Position numbers and translations under genes: made by a program. The notes under the pieces are model-generated. The model saw only the letters and a program-made list of their open reading frames with translations, did not search any database and was not told where the DNA came from. Positions 24,862 to 33,757 of a stretch of 64,000 nucleotides of DNA are shown here, in pieces. The stretch is from Conchiformibius kuhniae DSM 17694 (GTDB lineage Bacteria; Pseudomonadota; Gammaproteobacteria; Burkholderiales; Neisseriaceae). The DNA is taken from NCBI RefSeq assembly GCF_000428785.1, contig NZ_KE386799.1:5690-69689 (forward strand), read 5' to 3'. How positions within the stretch are numbered: the stretch's first letter is position 1; each line of letters starts with the position of its first letter.

Positions 24862-25167
24862 ATGAGAACGGATTGGGACGATGATGTTGATACGATGACC
24901 ACGGCGGAAATCTGGCAGGAGCGTTGGCGGGCGTATAAAAAGCCGATTATGATTTGGTTGGCGGTGCTGCTGGTGGCGTTTCTGTTCGGACCGGAATGGG
25001 ATTGCACGGGCGTAGGGGGGCGGGCGTGTTCCACGTCTGAAGACATGACGGCAATGGAAAAGTTTATTTTTACAAGCACTATGTTTTATGCGGTATTCAT
25101 CTTTCCTGCTTGGGTGAGCCTGATTTCTTTGGGGCGCAAATATGCGGAAGACGGGCATTTGGATTAA
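24862..25167 (+). CDS. Small two-helix membrane protein of unknown function
   Basis: A 101-aa protein starting at ATG 24862, which has GGAG seven bases upstream; GTG/ATG codons at 24838-24841 are in frame but poorly spaced from a weak site. Predicted helices at about 32-48 (IMIWLAVLLVAFLFG) and 72-90 (TSTMFYAVFIFPAWVSLI), with a short Cys-containing loop between (DCTGVGGRACST) that could form a disulphide if periplasmic. A possible promoter is TTGCCA (24801) with 17 bp to TAGGGT. No family recognised. Convergent with benE. Confidence 0.65.
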   Translation: MRTDWDDDVDTMTTAEIWQERWRAYKKPIMIWLAVLLVAFLFGPEWDCTGVGGRACSTSEDMTAMEKFIFTSTMFYAVFIFPAWVSLISLGRKYAEDGHLD

Positions 25168-25182
25168 AACACGTCCTTATCT

Positions 25183-26352
25183 TCACGCTTTGGCGCGGGC
25201 GGTGCTGCGGTTCAAATAATACACCGCCAAGCCCAACAACAAACCCCAAAACGCGCTGCTGATGCCGAGCAAATTCATGCCCGATGCGCTCGCCAGCAGC
25301 GTCATCAGCGAAGCCTCGCGGGTGGCTTCGTCCTGCCACGCGGCGGACAGGTTGTTTTGCAAAGTGGCAAACACCGCAATCCCCGCCAACGCCGCCAACA
25401 ATTCCGGCGGCAGCGCGGCAAACAGCGACACCACCATGCCCCCCGCCGCTCCCAGCAGCAAATACAGCCCGCCGAGCAACACATTCGCCAAATAACGCCG
25501 TTGCGGGTCTTTGTCCACATCGCCGCCCATGCAGATGGCGGAACTAATCGCCGCCAAGTTCACCATAAACGCGCCGAACGGCGCAAACAACACCGTTGCC
25601 GCCGCCGAATGCGTCATCAAAGGTTTGGCGGGCGTGGCGTAGCCGTAGGCGCGGAGAATCGCCATGCCCGGAACGTTTTGCGTGGCGAGCGATGCGATAA
25701 AAAGCGGAATGCCCACGCCGATGATTTTGTCCCATTCAAATTGCGGCGACACCCATTCCAATACGGGCGGCGCGGCGCGGATTTGGCTGATGTCCGCCAG
25801 TCCGCCGAGCAGGGCGTAGCCGCAGCCTGCCGCCAACATCAGCAAAATGCCGTAACGCGGAAAACGGATTTTCCCCAACAGATACACCGCCAACATCAAG
25901 CCCACCAGCACGGTTTGCGTTTGCATGGACACAAACACGCGGCTGCCGAAGTTAATCAAAATCCCCGCCAACATCGCTGCCGCCAGCGTGGGCGGAATGT
26001 GGCGCACCAAACGGTCAAACAGCCCCGCCGCCGACACCGCCCACATCAACGCCCCCGCAAACACAAACGCCCCCACCGCCTGCGCCAGCGACACGCCTTC
26101 CAAGCCCACCATCATCGCCGCACCGGGTGTGCACCACGCCATCATTACGGGCGCTTTGTGGCGCACGCTCAAATACAGTGTCTGCACCCCGCACACCAAA
26201 CCGATAACGGTAAACCACGAAGCGATTTGCGTTTGCGTGGCGCCGAATGTTTGCGCTGCCTGAAAAATAATCACCGCGCTGCTGCCGTAAGACACCAACA
26301 AAGCCGCTACGGCGGCGGCGAAATGCGAAGCGGTAAACGGAAAGGACTTCAT
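25183..26352 (-). CDS. benE: Benzoate/H+ symporter family protein BenE
   Basis: A 389-aa membrane carrier with about twelve helices. Family features: AWCTPGAAMM near residue 80, the repeated Gly-rich helices, and FAPFGAFMVNLAAISSAICMG in the second half. BenE proteins are annotated as benzoate-proton symporters, but few have been tested and no benzoate genes are near, so the substrate is open. ATG 26352 overlaps the stop of the upstream gene in an ATGA, indicating coupling; the longer frame runs inside that gene and is rejected. Confidence 0.88.
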   Translation of the reverse strand: MKSFPFTASHFAAAVAALLVSYGSSAVIIFQAAQTFGATQTQIASWFTVIGLVCGVQTLYLSVRHKAPVMMAWCTPGAAMMVGLEGVSLAQAVGAFVFAGALMWAVSAAGLFDRLVRHIPPTLAAAMLAGILINFGSRVFVSMQTQTVLVGLMLAVYLLGKIRFPRYGILLMLAAGCGYALLGGLADISQIRAAPPVLEWVSPQFEWDKIIGVGIPLFIASLATQNVPGMAILRAYGYATPAKPLMTHSAAATVLFAPFGAFMVNLAAISSAICMGGDVDKDPQRRYLANVLLGGLYLLLGAAGGMVVSLFAALPPELLAALAGIAVFATLQNNLSAAWQDEATREASLMTLLASASGMNLLGISSAFWGLLLGLAVYYLNRSTARAKA

Positions 26353-26897
26353 CGGGTGCGTGCGCCGGCGGCGGGGGTGATGAAATCGGTGTGGCGCGGC
26401 AGCAAACGCACATCGGCGGGATTGTCGCGGAACGCGGCGATGATGCGGCGGACGTGTGCGTCGTCGCGGGTGTGGCGGAACACGAAAAAATCGGCAATGA
26501 TGTCTGCCTGCTGCTCCATATTGAATTGGTTCAGCGCATCGCACTGCCCGAGCCAATCGCGGTAACGGTAGCAGGAATGGTTGCGGTAGCCGCCCTTGCA
26601 CGCCAAAATACTGCCGTCCAGCCACAACTTCAGCCCCAGCGCGTGTTGCCAAACGTGCGCCATCTCGTGAATAAACAAATGTCGCGCACCGATGTCGGCG
26701 GCGGCGAAATCATCGCGGTAAATCGGCGGCGGAAAGTGCATCGTGCCGAACGGACTCATGGCGATGCGTTCGTGCTGCAACAGGGGAATCAAACGCCCGC
26801 GATGCACGCGCACACGGGCGTAATCCATGCTGTTGCCGAACACATGGCGTGCCAACTGCGTTTCGGCGGGGGTGAGGCTGCGGAAAGAAGCAAACAT
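26349..26897 (-). CDS. HEMAH-motif putative zinc metallopeptidase
   Basis: A 182-aa soluble protein with a zinc-protease motif IHEMAHVWQH at about residues 76-85 and no signal peptide. A conserved Glu-rich helix (NFNMEQQADIIADFF-like region, read as QFNMEQQADIIADF) follows and may give the third metal ligand. The layout recalls DUF4157-like minigluzincins found near secretion systems, but nothing of that kind is nearby. Function unknown. The gene overlaps benE by four bases. Downstream of it (5' side) lies MITE b. Confidence 0.7.
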   Translation of the reverse strand: MFASFRSLTPAETQLARHVFGNSMDYARVRVHRGRLIPLLQHERIAMSPFGTMHFPPPIYRDDFAAADIGARHLFIHEMAHVWQHALGLKLWLDGSILACKGGYRNHSCYRYRDWLGQCDALNQFNMEQQADIIADFFVFRHTRDDAHVRRIIAAFRDNPADVRLLPRHTDFITPAAGARTR

Positions 26898-26960
26898 GGC
26901 GGGGGCGGAAAAAAGGCGGAAGCGGGAGATTGTAGCAGAAGCGGGGCGCGATTCAATCGG

Positions 26961-27082
26961 TGGGGCGTGTCATCAATGAACCGGAAAAACACAGCGCCGT
27001 CATGCCCGCCCGCACGGGAATGACGGCGTTTTTTTATATTGTGCTGATTTTGCTATGAAAGTTTAAATGATGATGCGCTTTA
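26961..27082 (+). repeat. MITE-like element b
   Basis: Left end GGGGCGTGTCATCAATGAAC, internal palindromic GTCATGCCCGCCC...GGGAATGAC, right end TTTAAATGATGATGCGC then TTTA. The right TA forms the fabG stop codon (TAA on the minus strand, 27080-27082). About 120 bp. Confidence 0.75.
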
Positions 27083-27823
27083 GGGCATCAGCATGCCGCC
27101 GTTGACGTGCAGGGTTTGCCCCGTGATGTAACGCGCTTGGTCGGAAGCGAGAAAACACACGGCATCGGCGATGTCCTGCGCTTCGCCGAAGTGTCCCAGC
27201 GCGGTTTGCGCTTCAAACATTTTGCGGGTTTCTTCGGGCAGCACGCGGGTCATGTCGGTGTCGATAAAGCCGGGCGCCACGCAGTTTACGGTGATGCCGC
27301 GACTGCCCGCTTCCCGCGCCAGCGATTTGGAAAAGCCCGCCAACGCCGCTTTTGCCGCCGCGTAGTTGCATTGCCCCGCGTTGCCCATCGTGCCGACCAC
27401 GGAAGTGATGGTGATAATCCGTCCCGCACGTTGTTTCATCATGCCGCGCAATACGGCTTTGGCGGCGCGGAATACGGATTTCAGGTTCACGTCCATGACC
27501 GCGTCCCAGTCTTCTTCTTTCATCCGCATCAGCAGGTTGTCGCGGGTGATACCCGCGTTGTTTACCAAAATGTCGATTTTGCTGTATTGTTTTTCCACTT
27601 CGGCAATCAGGTTTTCTACGGATTGCGCTTCGCCGATGTCCAGCACGCGCCCCGTGCCTTGGTGTGCTGCCAAACGCTCGCTGATGGCGGCTGCGCCGTT
27701 TGCGGTGGTGGCAGTGCCGATAACGGTTGCGCCCGCTTGTGCCAGCGTGTCGGCAACGGCGGCACCGATGCCGCGTGATGCGCCGGTTACCAGCGCGATT
27801 TTTCCGTTTAAATGGTGGGTCAT
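27080..27823 (-). CDS. fabG: 3-oxoacyl-ACP reductase FabG
   Basis: NADPH-dependent reductase of the fatty-acid elongation cycle. The 247-aa short-chain dehydrogenase has the cofactor motif TGASRGIG (14-21), NNAG, and the catalytic tetrad residues Ser in ITITSVVG and YxxxK in CNYAAAKAAL. AAAGGA lies seven bases upstream. It is downstream of fabD on the same strand, but a MITE (c) sits between them. The stop codon is supplied by MITE b. Confidence 0.96.
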   Translation of the reverse strand: MTHHLNGKIALVTGASRGIGAAVADTLAQAGATVIGTATTANGAAAISERLAAHQGTGRVLDIGEAQSVENLIAEVEKQYSKIDILVNNAGITRDNLLMRMKEEDWDAVMDVNLKSVFRAAKAVLRGMMKQRAGRIITITSVVGTMGNAGQCNYAAAKAALAGFSKSLAREAGSRGITVNCVAPGFIDTDMTRVLPEETRKMFEAQTALGHFGEAQDIADAVCFLASDQARYITGQTLHVNGGMLMP

Positions 27824-27842
27824 GGGGTATCCTTTCGGGGTT

Positions 27843-28039
27843 GGGGTGTGTCGTTAATTGACCGAGAAAACACAGTGCCGTCATTCCCGTGCAGACGGGA
27901 ATCTAAAGCAAATTGAAACAAACTTTGATAAAACATCGTTTTCCAAAACATCGTGCAGTGGATTCCCGCATTCGCGGGAATGACGATATTTTTTATTGCA
28001 CTGATTTTCAGTAGAAAATTTAATTGATGACGCGCCCTA
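27843..28039 (-). repeat. MITE-like element c
   Basis: About 197 bp between fabD and fabG. One end reads GGTGTGTCGTTAATTGACCG, the other TTAATTGATGACGCGCCCTA. Two dRS3-type palindromes are inside: ATTCCCGTGCAGACGGGAAT (27882) and ATTCCCGCATTCGCGGGAAT (27962). Its right TA makes the fabD stop codon TAG (28037-28039, minus strand). Confidence 0.8.
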
Positions 28040-28969
28040 TTGGGGGTGGGCGGCGGCGAAAGCGTCTACGCTTTCCTGCGAAGTCAGCGCGGTGCAAGCG
28101 GCGGTTTTGTCAATGCGTTTTGCCAAACCTGCCAAGACTTTGCCCGGTCCGCATTCGGCGGATTCGGCGATGCCTTCGCGCACCAGCAGGGCAACGGTTT
28201 CCGTCCAGCGCACGGGGGAGTAGAGTTGGCGCACGAGCGTGTCTTTGACGGCGGCGGGGTCGGCGTGGGCGGCAACGTCGGCATTGTGCAAGACGCGGAT
28301 TTCAGGCTGCCTGAAATGGATACCGTTTAAATAATCGGCAAGTTCGGCGGCGGCGGGGCGCATCAGGCGGCAATGCGATGGCACGGACACGGGCAGAGGC
28401 AGGGCGCGTTTCGCACCGGCGGCTTTGGCGGCATCGGCGGCGCGGGCAACGGCGGCGGCATCGCCCGCAATCACGACTTGTCCGGGCGAATTGAAATTGA
28501 CCGCTTCCGCCACGCCGCCCTGTTCGGCATCGGCGCAGATTTGGCGCACGGCGTCATCGTCCAAACCCAAAATCGCCGCCATTGCGCCCTCGCCGGCGGG
28601 GACGGCGTTTTGCATCAGTTCGGCGCGTTTGCGAACCAAGCGCACGGCATCGGCAAAGTCCAACACGCCCGCCGCCACCAATGCGCTGTATTCGCCCAAG
28701 CTGTGTCCCGCCACGCTGTGCGGTTTCGCGCCGCCCGCCGCCAGATAAGCGCGGTAGGTCGCCACGCCCGCCGCCAGCATCAAAGGCTGCGTGTTCACCG
28801 TTTGCGCGATAAGCTCGGCATCGCTGCCGTTCATCATCGCCCACAAATCTTCGCCGAGCGCGGCGGCGGCTTCGTCAAAGGTGGTTTTGACCACGGCGTT
28901 GCCGTCAAAACCGTTCATCATGTTCAGGCTTTGCGAGCCTTGTCCGGGAAAAAAGAATGCAAAAGACAT
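28037..28969 (-). CDS. fabD: Malonyl-CoA:ACP transacylase FabD
   Basis: Loads malonyl groups onto acyl carrier protein for fatty-acid synthesis. The 310-aa protein has FFFPGQGSQ at the N-terminus, the nucleophile motif GHSLGEYSAL (Ser in GHSLG, near residue 92) and the catalytic His in PVSVPSHCRLM. An uptake sequence is embedded at 28304-28315. Its stop codon comes from MITE c and its start lies only 26 bp from MITE d, so transcription into it must begin in or beyond that element. Confidence 0.96.
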   Translation of the reverse strand: MSFAFFFPGQGSQSLNMMNGFDGNAVVKTTFDEAAAALGEDLWAMMNGSDAELIAQTVNTQPLMLAAGVATYRAYLAAGGAKPHSVAGHSLGEYSALVAAGVLDFADAVRLVRKRAELMQNAVPAGEGAMAAILGLDDDAVRQICADAEQGGVAEAVNFNSPGQVVIAGDAAAVARAADAAKAAGAKRALPLPVSVPSHCRLMRPAAAELADYLNGIHFRQPEIRVLHNADVAAHADPAAVKDTLVRQLYSPVRWTETVALLVREGIAESAECGPGKVLAGLAKRIDKTAACTALTSQESVDAFAAAHPQ

Positions 28970-28994
28970 GGCAATCCTTTGAAAATAAAACGTT

Positions 28995-29322
28995 TAGGGT
29001 GTGCTGATGTTTAAATTTTTAATAAAATCAACTTGTTATCGGAAATGCGATCATTCCCGTGAATGCGCGAATCCACTGCCCGCCCCGGCGCATCAGCAAT
29101 AGAGCAAAAACACGTATTATACACCGCCGTGCCACCAATTGACCGAAAAACCTTTGCACCGTCATGCCCGCGCAGACGGGAATTCATTGTCCGATGAGCT
29201 GCAAGCAAGATTGTATCAAGGTTTGTTTGAACTTGTTTTGGATTTTCGCGTGCGCGGGCATGACGGCGTATTTTTATATTTAATTGATTTAATTTTGAAA
29301 ATTTAAATAATGGCACGCCCTA
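28995..29322. repeat. MITE-like elements d (one partial, one complete, in tandem)
   Basis: The 328-bp gene-free stretch between fabD and the next gene is made of this family. 28995 to about 29110 is a partial copy beginning TAGGGTGTGCTGATG; from about 29124 a fuller copy runs CCGTGCCACCAATTGACCG ... TTTAAATAATGGCACGCCCTA. Its right TA forms the stop codon TAG of the next leftward gene (29320-29322). A minus-strand TATAAT at 29116-29121 is a possible -10 for fabD, without a good -35. Confidence 0.7.
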
Positions 29323-29610
29323 ATCCGCCAACAAACGCTGAAACCAACGGTTCAGCAACAAAGCCACCGCACACAAATGCGGAAAATATGTCCAATAGCC
29401 GACCACCTTATCGTGCATCAGCACATAAGGCACAAAATCAAACACATATTGCAGCATATCCCGATTACCGCAAGCGTGGGGCATACACTGCTGCCCGTGC
29501 CATTGCAGCATCGCCACCGGCACCGTCAGCAAAACCAAAGCAAACAACACGACATAAATCTGCACCAAATACAGCACATAGCGGTACAGGGCTTTTTTAA
29601 AAATATTCAC
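29320..29610 (-). CDS. Small membrane protein of unknown function
   Basis: A 96-aa protein if started at GTG 29610, which has an AGGAA ribosome site about nine bases upstream; in-frame ATGs at 29643 and 29649 lack one and lie near the pnp terminator. Two hydrophobic helices (about 12-32 and 68-85) flank a loop with two cysteines (QQCMPHACGNRD). Not recognised. It lies downstream of the pnp terminator, and its TAG stop is provided by MITE d. Confidence 0.6.
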   Translation of the reverse strand: MNIFKKALYRYVLYLVQIYVVLFALVLLTVPVAMLQWHGQQCMPHACGNRDMLQYVFDFVPYVLMHDKVVGYWTYFPHLCAVALLLNRWFQRLLAD

Positions 29611-29683
29611 GACGCGCTTTCCTGCAAAACGGGTTTCAAGCATGCCCATTTTAACACGAAAACACATCGCCATCGCGCAAAAA

Positions 29684-29718
29684 GGCTTGCCCGTACGGAA
29701 GAAATGTACGGGCAAGCC
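29684..29718 (-). terminator. Terminator of pnp
   Basis: GGCTTGCCCGTAC pairs with GTACGGGCAAGCC over 13 bp with a 9-nt loop; the minus strand then reads TTTTTG. It lies 18 bases past the pnp stop. Confidence 0.88.
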
Positions 29719-29735
29719 CTTATTTTTACGGAACC

Positions 29736-31847
29736 TTATTCCGCAGCAGGTGCGGCCGGTTCAATCAAAGCCTTGATGGACAGACGCACGCGGCCGCGCT
29801 CGTCCACTTCCAAAGCCTTCACGTTCACCGTTTGCCCCACTTGCAGATAATCCGACACGTTTTTCACGCGCTCGTGGGCGATTTGGCTGATGTGCACCAA
29901 ACCGTCCTTGCCGGGCATCACCGACACAATCGCGCCGACATTGTTGTCCAGCAGTTTCACCACCGTGCCTTGATACACCTTGCCCACTTCCACTTCGGCG
30001 GTGATTTGCTCGATGCGTTTTTTCGCCGCTTCGCCCGCTTCGGAAGTGGTGGCGGCGATGGTTACCGTACCGTCATCGGCGATGTTGATTTCCGTGCCGG
30101 TTTCGGCGGTGATGCCGCGAATGGTTTCGCCGCCCTTGCCGATGACTTCGCGGATTTTGTCGGGGTTGATTTTCATGGTAAACAGGCGCGGCGCGTGTTG
30201 CGACAGGGCTTGCGGGCCTGCCACCGCGTTTTGCATCTGTTTCAGAATGTGCAAACGCGCTTCCTGCGCCTGTGCCAATGCGATTTGCATGATTTCTTTG
30301 GTAATGCCTTGGATTTTAATGTCCATTTGCAGCGCGGTAACGCCTTCGGTCGTGCCCGCCACTTTGAAATCCATGTCGCCCAAGTGGTCCTCATCGCCGA
30401 GAATATCGGTCAGCACGGCGAATTTGTTGCCTTCCAAAATCAAGCCCATCGCCACGCCCGCCACATGCGCTTTGAGCGGCACGCCCGCCGACAACAGGCT
30501 CAAGCAGCCGCCGCACACGCTCGCCATGGAAGAAGAGCCGTTGGATTCGGTGATTTCCGACACCACGCGCATGGTGTAGCTGAACTCTTCGGCAGGCGGC
30601 AGCACGGCAAGCAGGGCGCGTTTTGCCAAACGGCCGTGTCCGATTTCGCGGCGTTTGGGCGGGCCCACGCGGCCGACTTCGCCGGTGGAATAGGGCGGGA
30701 AGTTGTAGTGCAGCATAAAGCGGTCGCTGTATTCGCCGCTCAAGGCATCGATGATTTGCTCGTCGCGGGACGTGCCGAGCGTGGCAACGGCAAGTGCCTG
30801 CGTTTCGCCGCGTGTGAACAGGGCGGAGCCGTGCGTGCGCGGCAACACATTGGTTTGAATGTCAATCGGGCGCACGGTGCGGGTGTCGCGGCCGTCAATG
30901 CGCGGCTTGCCTTCCAAAATCTGACCGCGCACCACATCGGCTTCCAGTTGTTTGAAAATGCCTTTGATTTCGTTGGCTTTCAGGGTGTCGGTGTCTTCGG
31001 TGATAAGCGCGGTTTCCACGGCTGACCACGCTTCGGCGATTTTCGCGCCACGCGCTTGTTTTTCGCGGATTTGGAAGGCTGCCTGAACGGTGTCGCCGGC
31101 AATTTCTTTCACTTTGGCAACGAGTTCCGCATCAGCAACGGGCGCTTGCCAATCCCAAACGGCGGGATTGACTTCGTCTGCCAATTCGTTGATGGCGTTG
31201 ATGACGGTTTGCATTTGTTCATGACCGTACACCACCGCGCCGAGCATGATGTCTTCCGACAAAATATCGGCTTCGGATTCCACCATCAGCACCGCTTGCG
31301 CCGTGCCCGCCACCACCAAATCCAAGCGGGAACGGTTCAACTGGGCTTTGGTGGGATTTAATACATAAGTATCATTCACATAGCCCACCCGCGCCGCACC
31401 AATCGGGCCGGCGAACGGTACGCCGCTCAACACCAGCGCGGCAGACGCGCCCAGCATGGCGGGAATGTCGGAATCGATTTCGGGGTCAACGGACAATACG
31501 GTGGCAACGATTTGAATGTCGTGGTAAAAACCTTCGGGGAACAGGGGGCGGATGGGGCGGTCAATCAGGCGGCTGGTGAGGATTTCTTTTTCGCTTTGTT
31601 TGCCTTCGCGTTTGAAAAAGCCGCCGGGGATTTTGCCTGCGGCGTAGGTGCGCTCGAAGTAATCTACGGTGAGCGGGAAAAAGTCTTGTCCGGCTTTCAC
31701 TTCTTTGTTGGCGGTAACCGCCACCAGCACCACAGTGTCGCCCATCGACACTTTGACGGCGGCGGCGGCTTGGCGGGCGATTTCGCCGGTTTCAAAGCTT
31801 ACGGTGTGGTCGCCGTATTGAAAGGATTTTTTGAATTTTTGAAACAT
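29736..31847 (-). CDS. pnp: Polynucleotide phosphorylase
   Basis: 3'-to-5' phosphorolytic exoribonuclease of the degradosome. The 703-aa protein has two RNase PH domains (about 1-220 and 310-540), a KH domain (KINPDKIREVIGKGGETIRG, about 555-610) and an S1 domain (VGKVYQGTVVKLLDNNVGA to the end). ATG 31847 follows AGGAAA; the six-codon upstream extension is unlikely. rpsO, the common upstream partner, is not present. A minus-strand TGTTACAAT near 31968 could be the -10 region, leaving a leader of over 100 nt, as expected for autoregulated pnp. Confidence 0.97.
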   Translation of the reverse strand: MFQKFKKSFQYGDHTVSFETGEIARQAAAAVKVSMGDTVVLVAVTANKEVKAGQDFFPLTVDYFERTYAAGKIPGGFFKREGKQSEKEILTSRLIDRPIRPLFPEGFYHDIQIVATVLSVDPEIDSDIPAMLGASAALVLSGVPFAGPIGAARVGYVNDTYVLNPTKAQLNRSRLDLVVAGTAQAVLMVESEADILSEDIMLGAVVYGHEQMQTVINAINELADEVNPAVWDWQAPVADAELVAKVKEIAGDTVQAAFQIREKQARGAKIAEAWSAVETALITEDTDTLKANEIKGIFKQLEADVVRGQILEGKPRIDGRDTRTVRPIDIQTNVLPRTHGSALFTRGETQALAVATLGTSRDEQIIDALSGEYSDRFMLHYNFPPYSTGEVGRVGPPKRREIGHGRLAKRALLAVLPPAEEFSYTMRVVSEITESNGSSSMASVCGGCLSLLSAGVPLKAHVAGVAMGLILEGNKFAVLTDILGDEDHLGDMDFKVAGTTEGVTALQMDIKIQGITKEIMQIALAQAQEARLHILKQMQNAVAGPQALSQHAPRLFTMKINPDKIREVIGKGGETIRGITAETGTEINIADDGTVTIAATTSEAGEAAKKRIEQITAEVEVGKVYQGTVVKLLDNNVGAIVSVMPGKDGLVHISQIAHERVKNVSDYLQVGQTVNVKALEVDERGRVRLSIKALIEPAAPAAE

Positions 31848-32000
31848 ATCGTTTTCCTGAATCAATTGTTTGTCTTGCCTGAAACACTAACGGCGCACAC
31901 TGTTGCCAATGGGCGCGGTTAGGGTTTCAGGCGCATGTTGCGTTGCTGCGTGAAGCGGCGGGCGGATTGTAACACGTCTGCGCGGGTTTGGCGGTGTGAT

Positions 32001-32029
32001 TTTGCGCCTGTCTCGGGCAAAGGTATAAT
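32001..32029 (+). promoter_or_regulatory. Promoter of the DUF3482 GTPase gene
   Basis: TATAAT at 32024-32029 with a weak -35 (TTTGCG, 32001-32006) at 17 bp. The leader is about 48 nt and contains TAGGAAG before the ATG at 32084. Confidence 0.6.
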
Positions 32030-32083
32030 GTTTGTCTTGCCCGCAGACGGGCGGCACACATCAAATTTTATAGGAAGCCCCTT

Positions 32084-33424
32084 ATGTCCGAAGCCCTTGC
32101 CCTTGCGGTGGTCGGCCACACCAACACCGGCAAAACCTCGCTGATGCGCACATTGCTGCGCGATGCCGCGTTTGGCGAAGTACGCAACGCCGCCGCCACC
32201 ACCCGCCACGTTGAAGAAGCTGTGATTGCCGATGGCGGCACGCCCTTGGTGCGCCTGTACGACACGCCGGGGCTGGAAGACGCGGGCGGGATTTTGGACT
32301 GGCTGGAAAGCGAAACCTCCGCGCATCGGGACGGCATCGAACGCTTGCGGATTTTCCTGCAAAGCCCTGCCGCGCAAAACGAATTTTCCCAAGAAGCCAA
32401 AGTGTTGCGCCAGCTTCTGCACAGCGACGTCGCCCTGTATGTGGTGGACGCGCGCGAACCCGTGTTGCCCAAATACAAAGACGAACTGACGGTATTGTCG
32501 TGGTGCGCCAAGCCGGTGATGCCCGTGTTCAACTTCACGCAGGGGCGCGACTTGACGGCATGGCAAACCATGCTGGCGCGGCGCAACCTGCACGTTGTCA
32601 GCAGCTTCGACACTGTGGCGTTTGATTTTGAAGGGGAAATGCGCCTGTGGAACAATTTGGCAACCATGTTGCCGCAACGGGACATACCCGAACGGCTCAC
32701 CGCCGCCCGCCGCCGCGAATGGGCGCAATTGGACGCACAATCGCGTTTGGACGCGGCGCATTTTCTGCTCGATGCCGCCGCCTGCGTGCGCCCGCTTGCC
32801 GATGCCGCCGCCTTGCCCGACATTCAAAACGAGCTGCACGAAGCCGTGCGCCGTTTGGAGCGCGACTTCCAACAACAAACACTCGCCCGCTACCGCTTCT
32901 ACCACAGCGAAGTGGCGGCGGGCGCACATGCCCTGCAACTGCAACGCCACGACCCGTTTGACAGCAGCCAGCTCAAACACTACGGTATCCGCACCACACG
33001 CGGCGCGGCGGCGGGTGCGCTCATCGGTTTCGGCATCGACGCGCTCACACTGGGCGCATCATTGGGCGTGGGGACGGCACTGGGCGGCATCATCGGCGGC
33101 CTGTTTCCCAACTTCAACACCTTGTCGGACAAAATAAAAGGCGTGGACAACGTACGCCTTGACGCCGACAGCCTGACCGTATTGGCGGCGCGGGCATTGG
33201 ATTTGCTCGCCGTCCTGCAAACACGCGGACACGCCGCCCAAGACGGCATCACCGCCCAAGCCGCCCTTGCCCCTTGGCAACCCGACAAACTGCCGCCCGA
33301 ATTAAACCAAGCGCGGCAACACCCCAAATGGTCGTCCCTGAACGGCACACCGTCCGCCCAAGCCCGCCTCACCCGCAGCGAAACGGCGGAAAAACTGGCA
33401 AAACGCCTGCATCTGCCCCACTAG
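32084..33424 (+). CDS. GTPase with C-terminal DUF3482 domain
   Basis: A 446-aa Era/HflX-like G protein. The P-loop is GHTNTGKTS (11-19), the G2 Thr lies in AATTRHVEE, and DTPG is the G3 motif (near residue 61). A long helical region follows, then a Gly-rich hydrophobic stretch (RGAAAGALIGFGIDALTLGASLG region, about 305-335) that may insert in the membrane, as in DUF3482 proteins. Cellular role unknown. The stop TAG (33422-33424) is formed by the left end of MITE e. Confidence 0.88.
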   Translation: MSEALALAVVGHTNTGKTSLMRTLLRDAAFGEVRNAAATTRHVEEAVIADGGTPLVRLYDTPGLEDAGGILDWLESETSAHRDGIERLRIFLQSPAAQNEFSQEAKVLRQLLHSDVALYVVDAREPVLPKYKDELTVLSWCAKPVMPVFNFTQGRDLTAWQTMLARRNLHVVSSFDTVAFDFEGEMRLWNNLATMLPQRDIPERLTAARRREWAQLDAQSRLDAAHFLLDAAACVRPLADAAALPDIQNELHEAVRRLERDFQQQTLARYRFYHSEVAAGAHALQLQRHDPFDSSQLKHYGIRTTRGAAAGALIGFGIDALTLGASLGVGTALGGIIGGLFPNFNTLSDKIKGVDNVRLDADSLTVLAARALDLLAVLQTRGHAAQDGITAQAALAPWQPDKLPPELNQARQHPKWSSLNGTPSAQARLTRSETAEKLAKRLHLPH

Positions 33425-33757
33425 GACGTGTCCACTGCAAACCGGCACAATATAAAAACGCCGTCATTCCCGCGAATGCGGGAATCCACTGCCTGATGTT
33501 TGTGAAGCAAGCGTAGCTTAGGTCGAATTTCCGAAAATTTATGGATGTTGTTGGGTTTGCGCTTCGCTCCAACCCAAGCTACACCTGCTGCAAACCGGCA
33601 CAATACAAAAATACCGTCATTCCCGCGAATGCGGGAATCCATTGCGCGATGTTTGGAACGCGATGTTTCATCAAGGTTTGTCGTGCTTTGATTTGGATTC
33701 CCGCCTACGCGGGAATGACGGTGCAAAGGTTTTTCGGTCAATTGATGACACGCCCTA
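33422..33757. repeat. MITE-like composite element e
   Basis: A 336-bp element filling the gap between two convergent genes and forming both stop codons with its TA ends (TAG 33422-33424 plus; TAG 33755-33757 minus). It contains three dRS3 palindromes (33466, 33619, 33698), a unit repeated twice (CTGCAAACCGGCACAATA..., 33434 and 33589) and an inner palindromic segment with GCTTCGCTCCAACCCAAGC. The right end TTTTTCGGTCAATTGATGAC is the family's canonical terminus. Confidence 0.8.

Noticed and set aside
26349..26897. Toxin or effector from the HEMAH protein
   Set aside because: No secretion signal, immunity gene or secretion cluster nearby; only the zinc motif is supported.
29011..29316. 101-aa minus-strand ORF
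   Set aside because: Lies wholly inside the MITE-like elements d; the translated palindromes (SRLRGHDG, SRIHGNDR) are repeat-derived.
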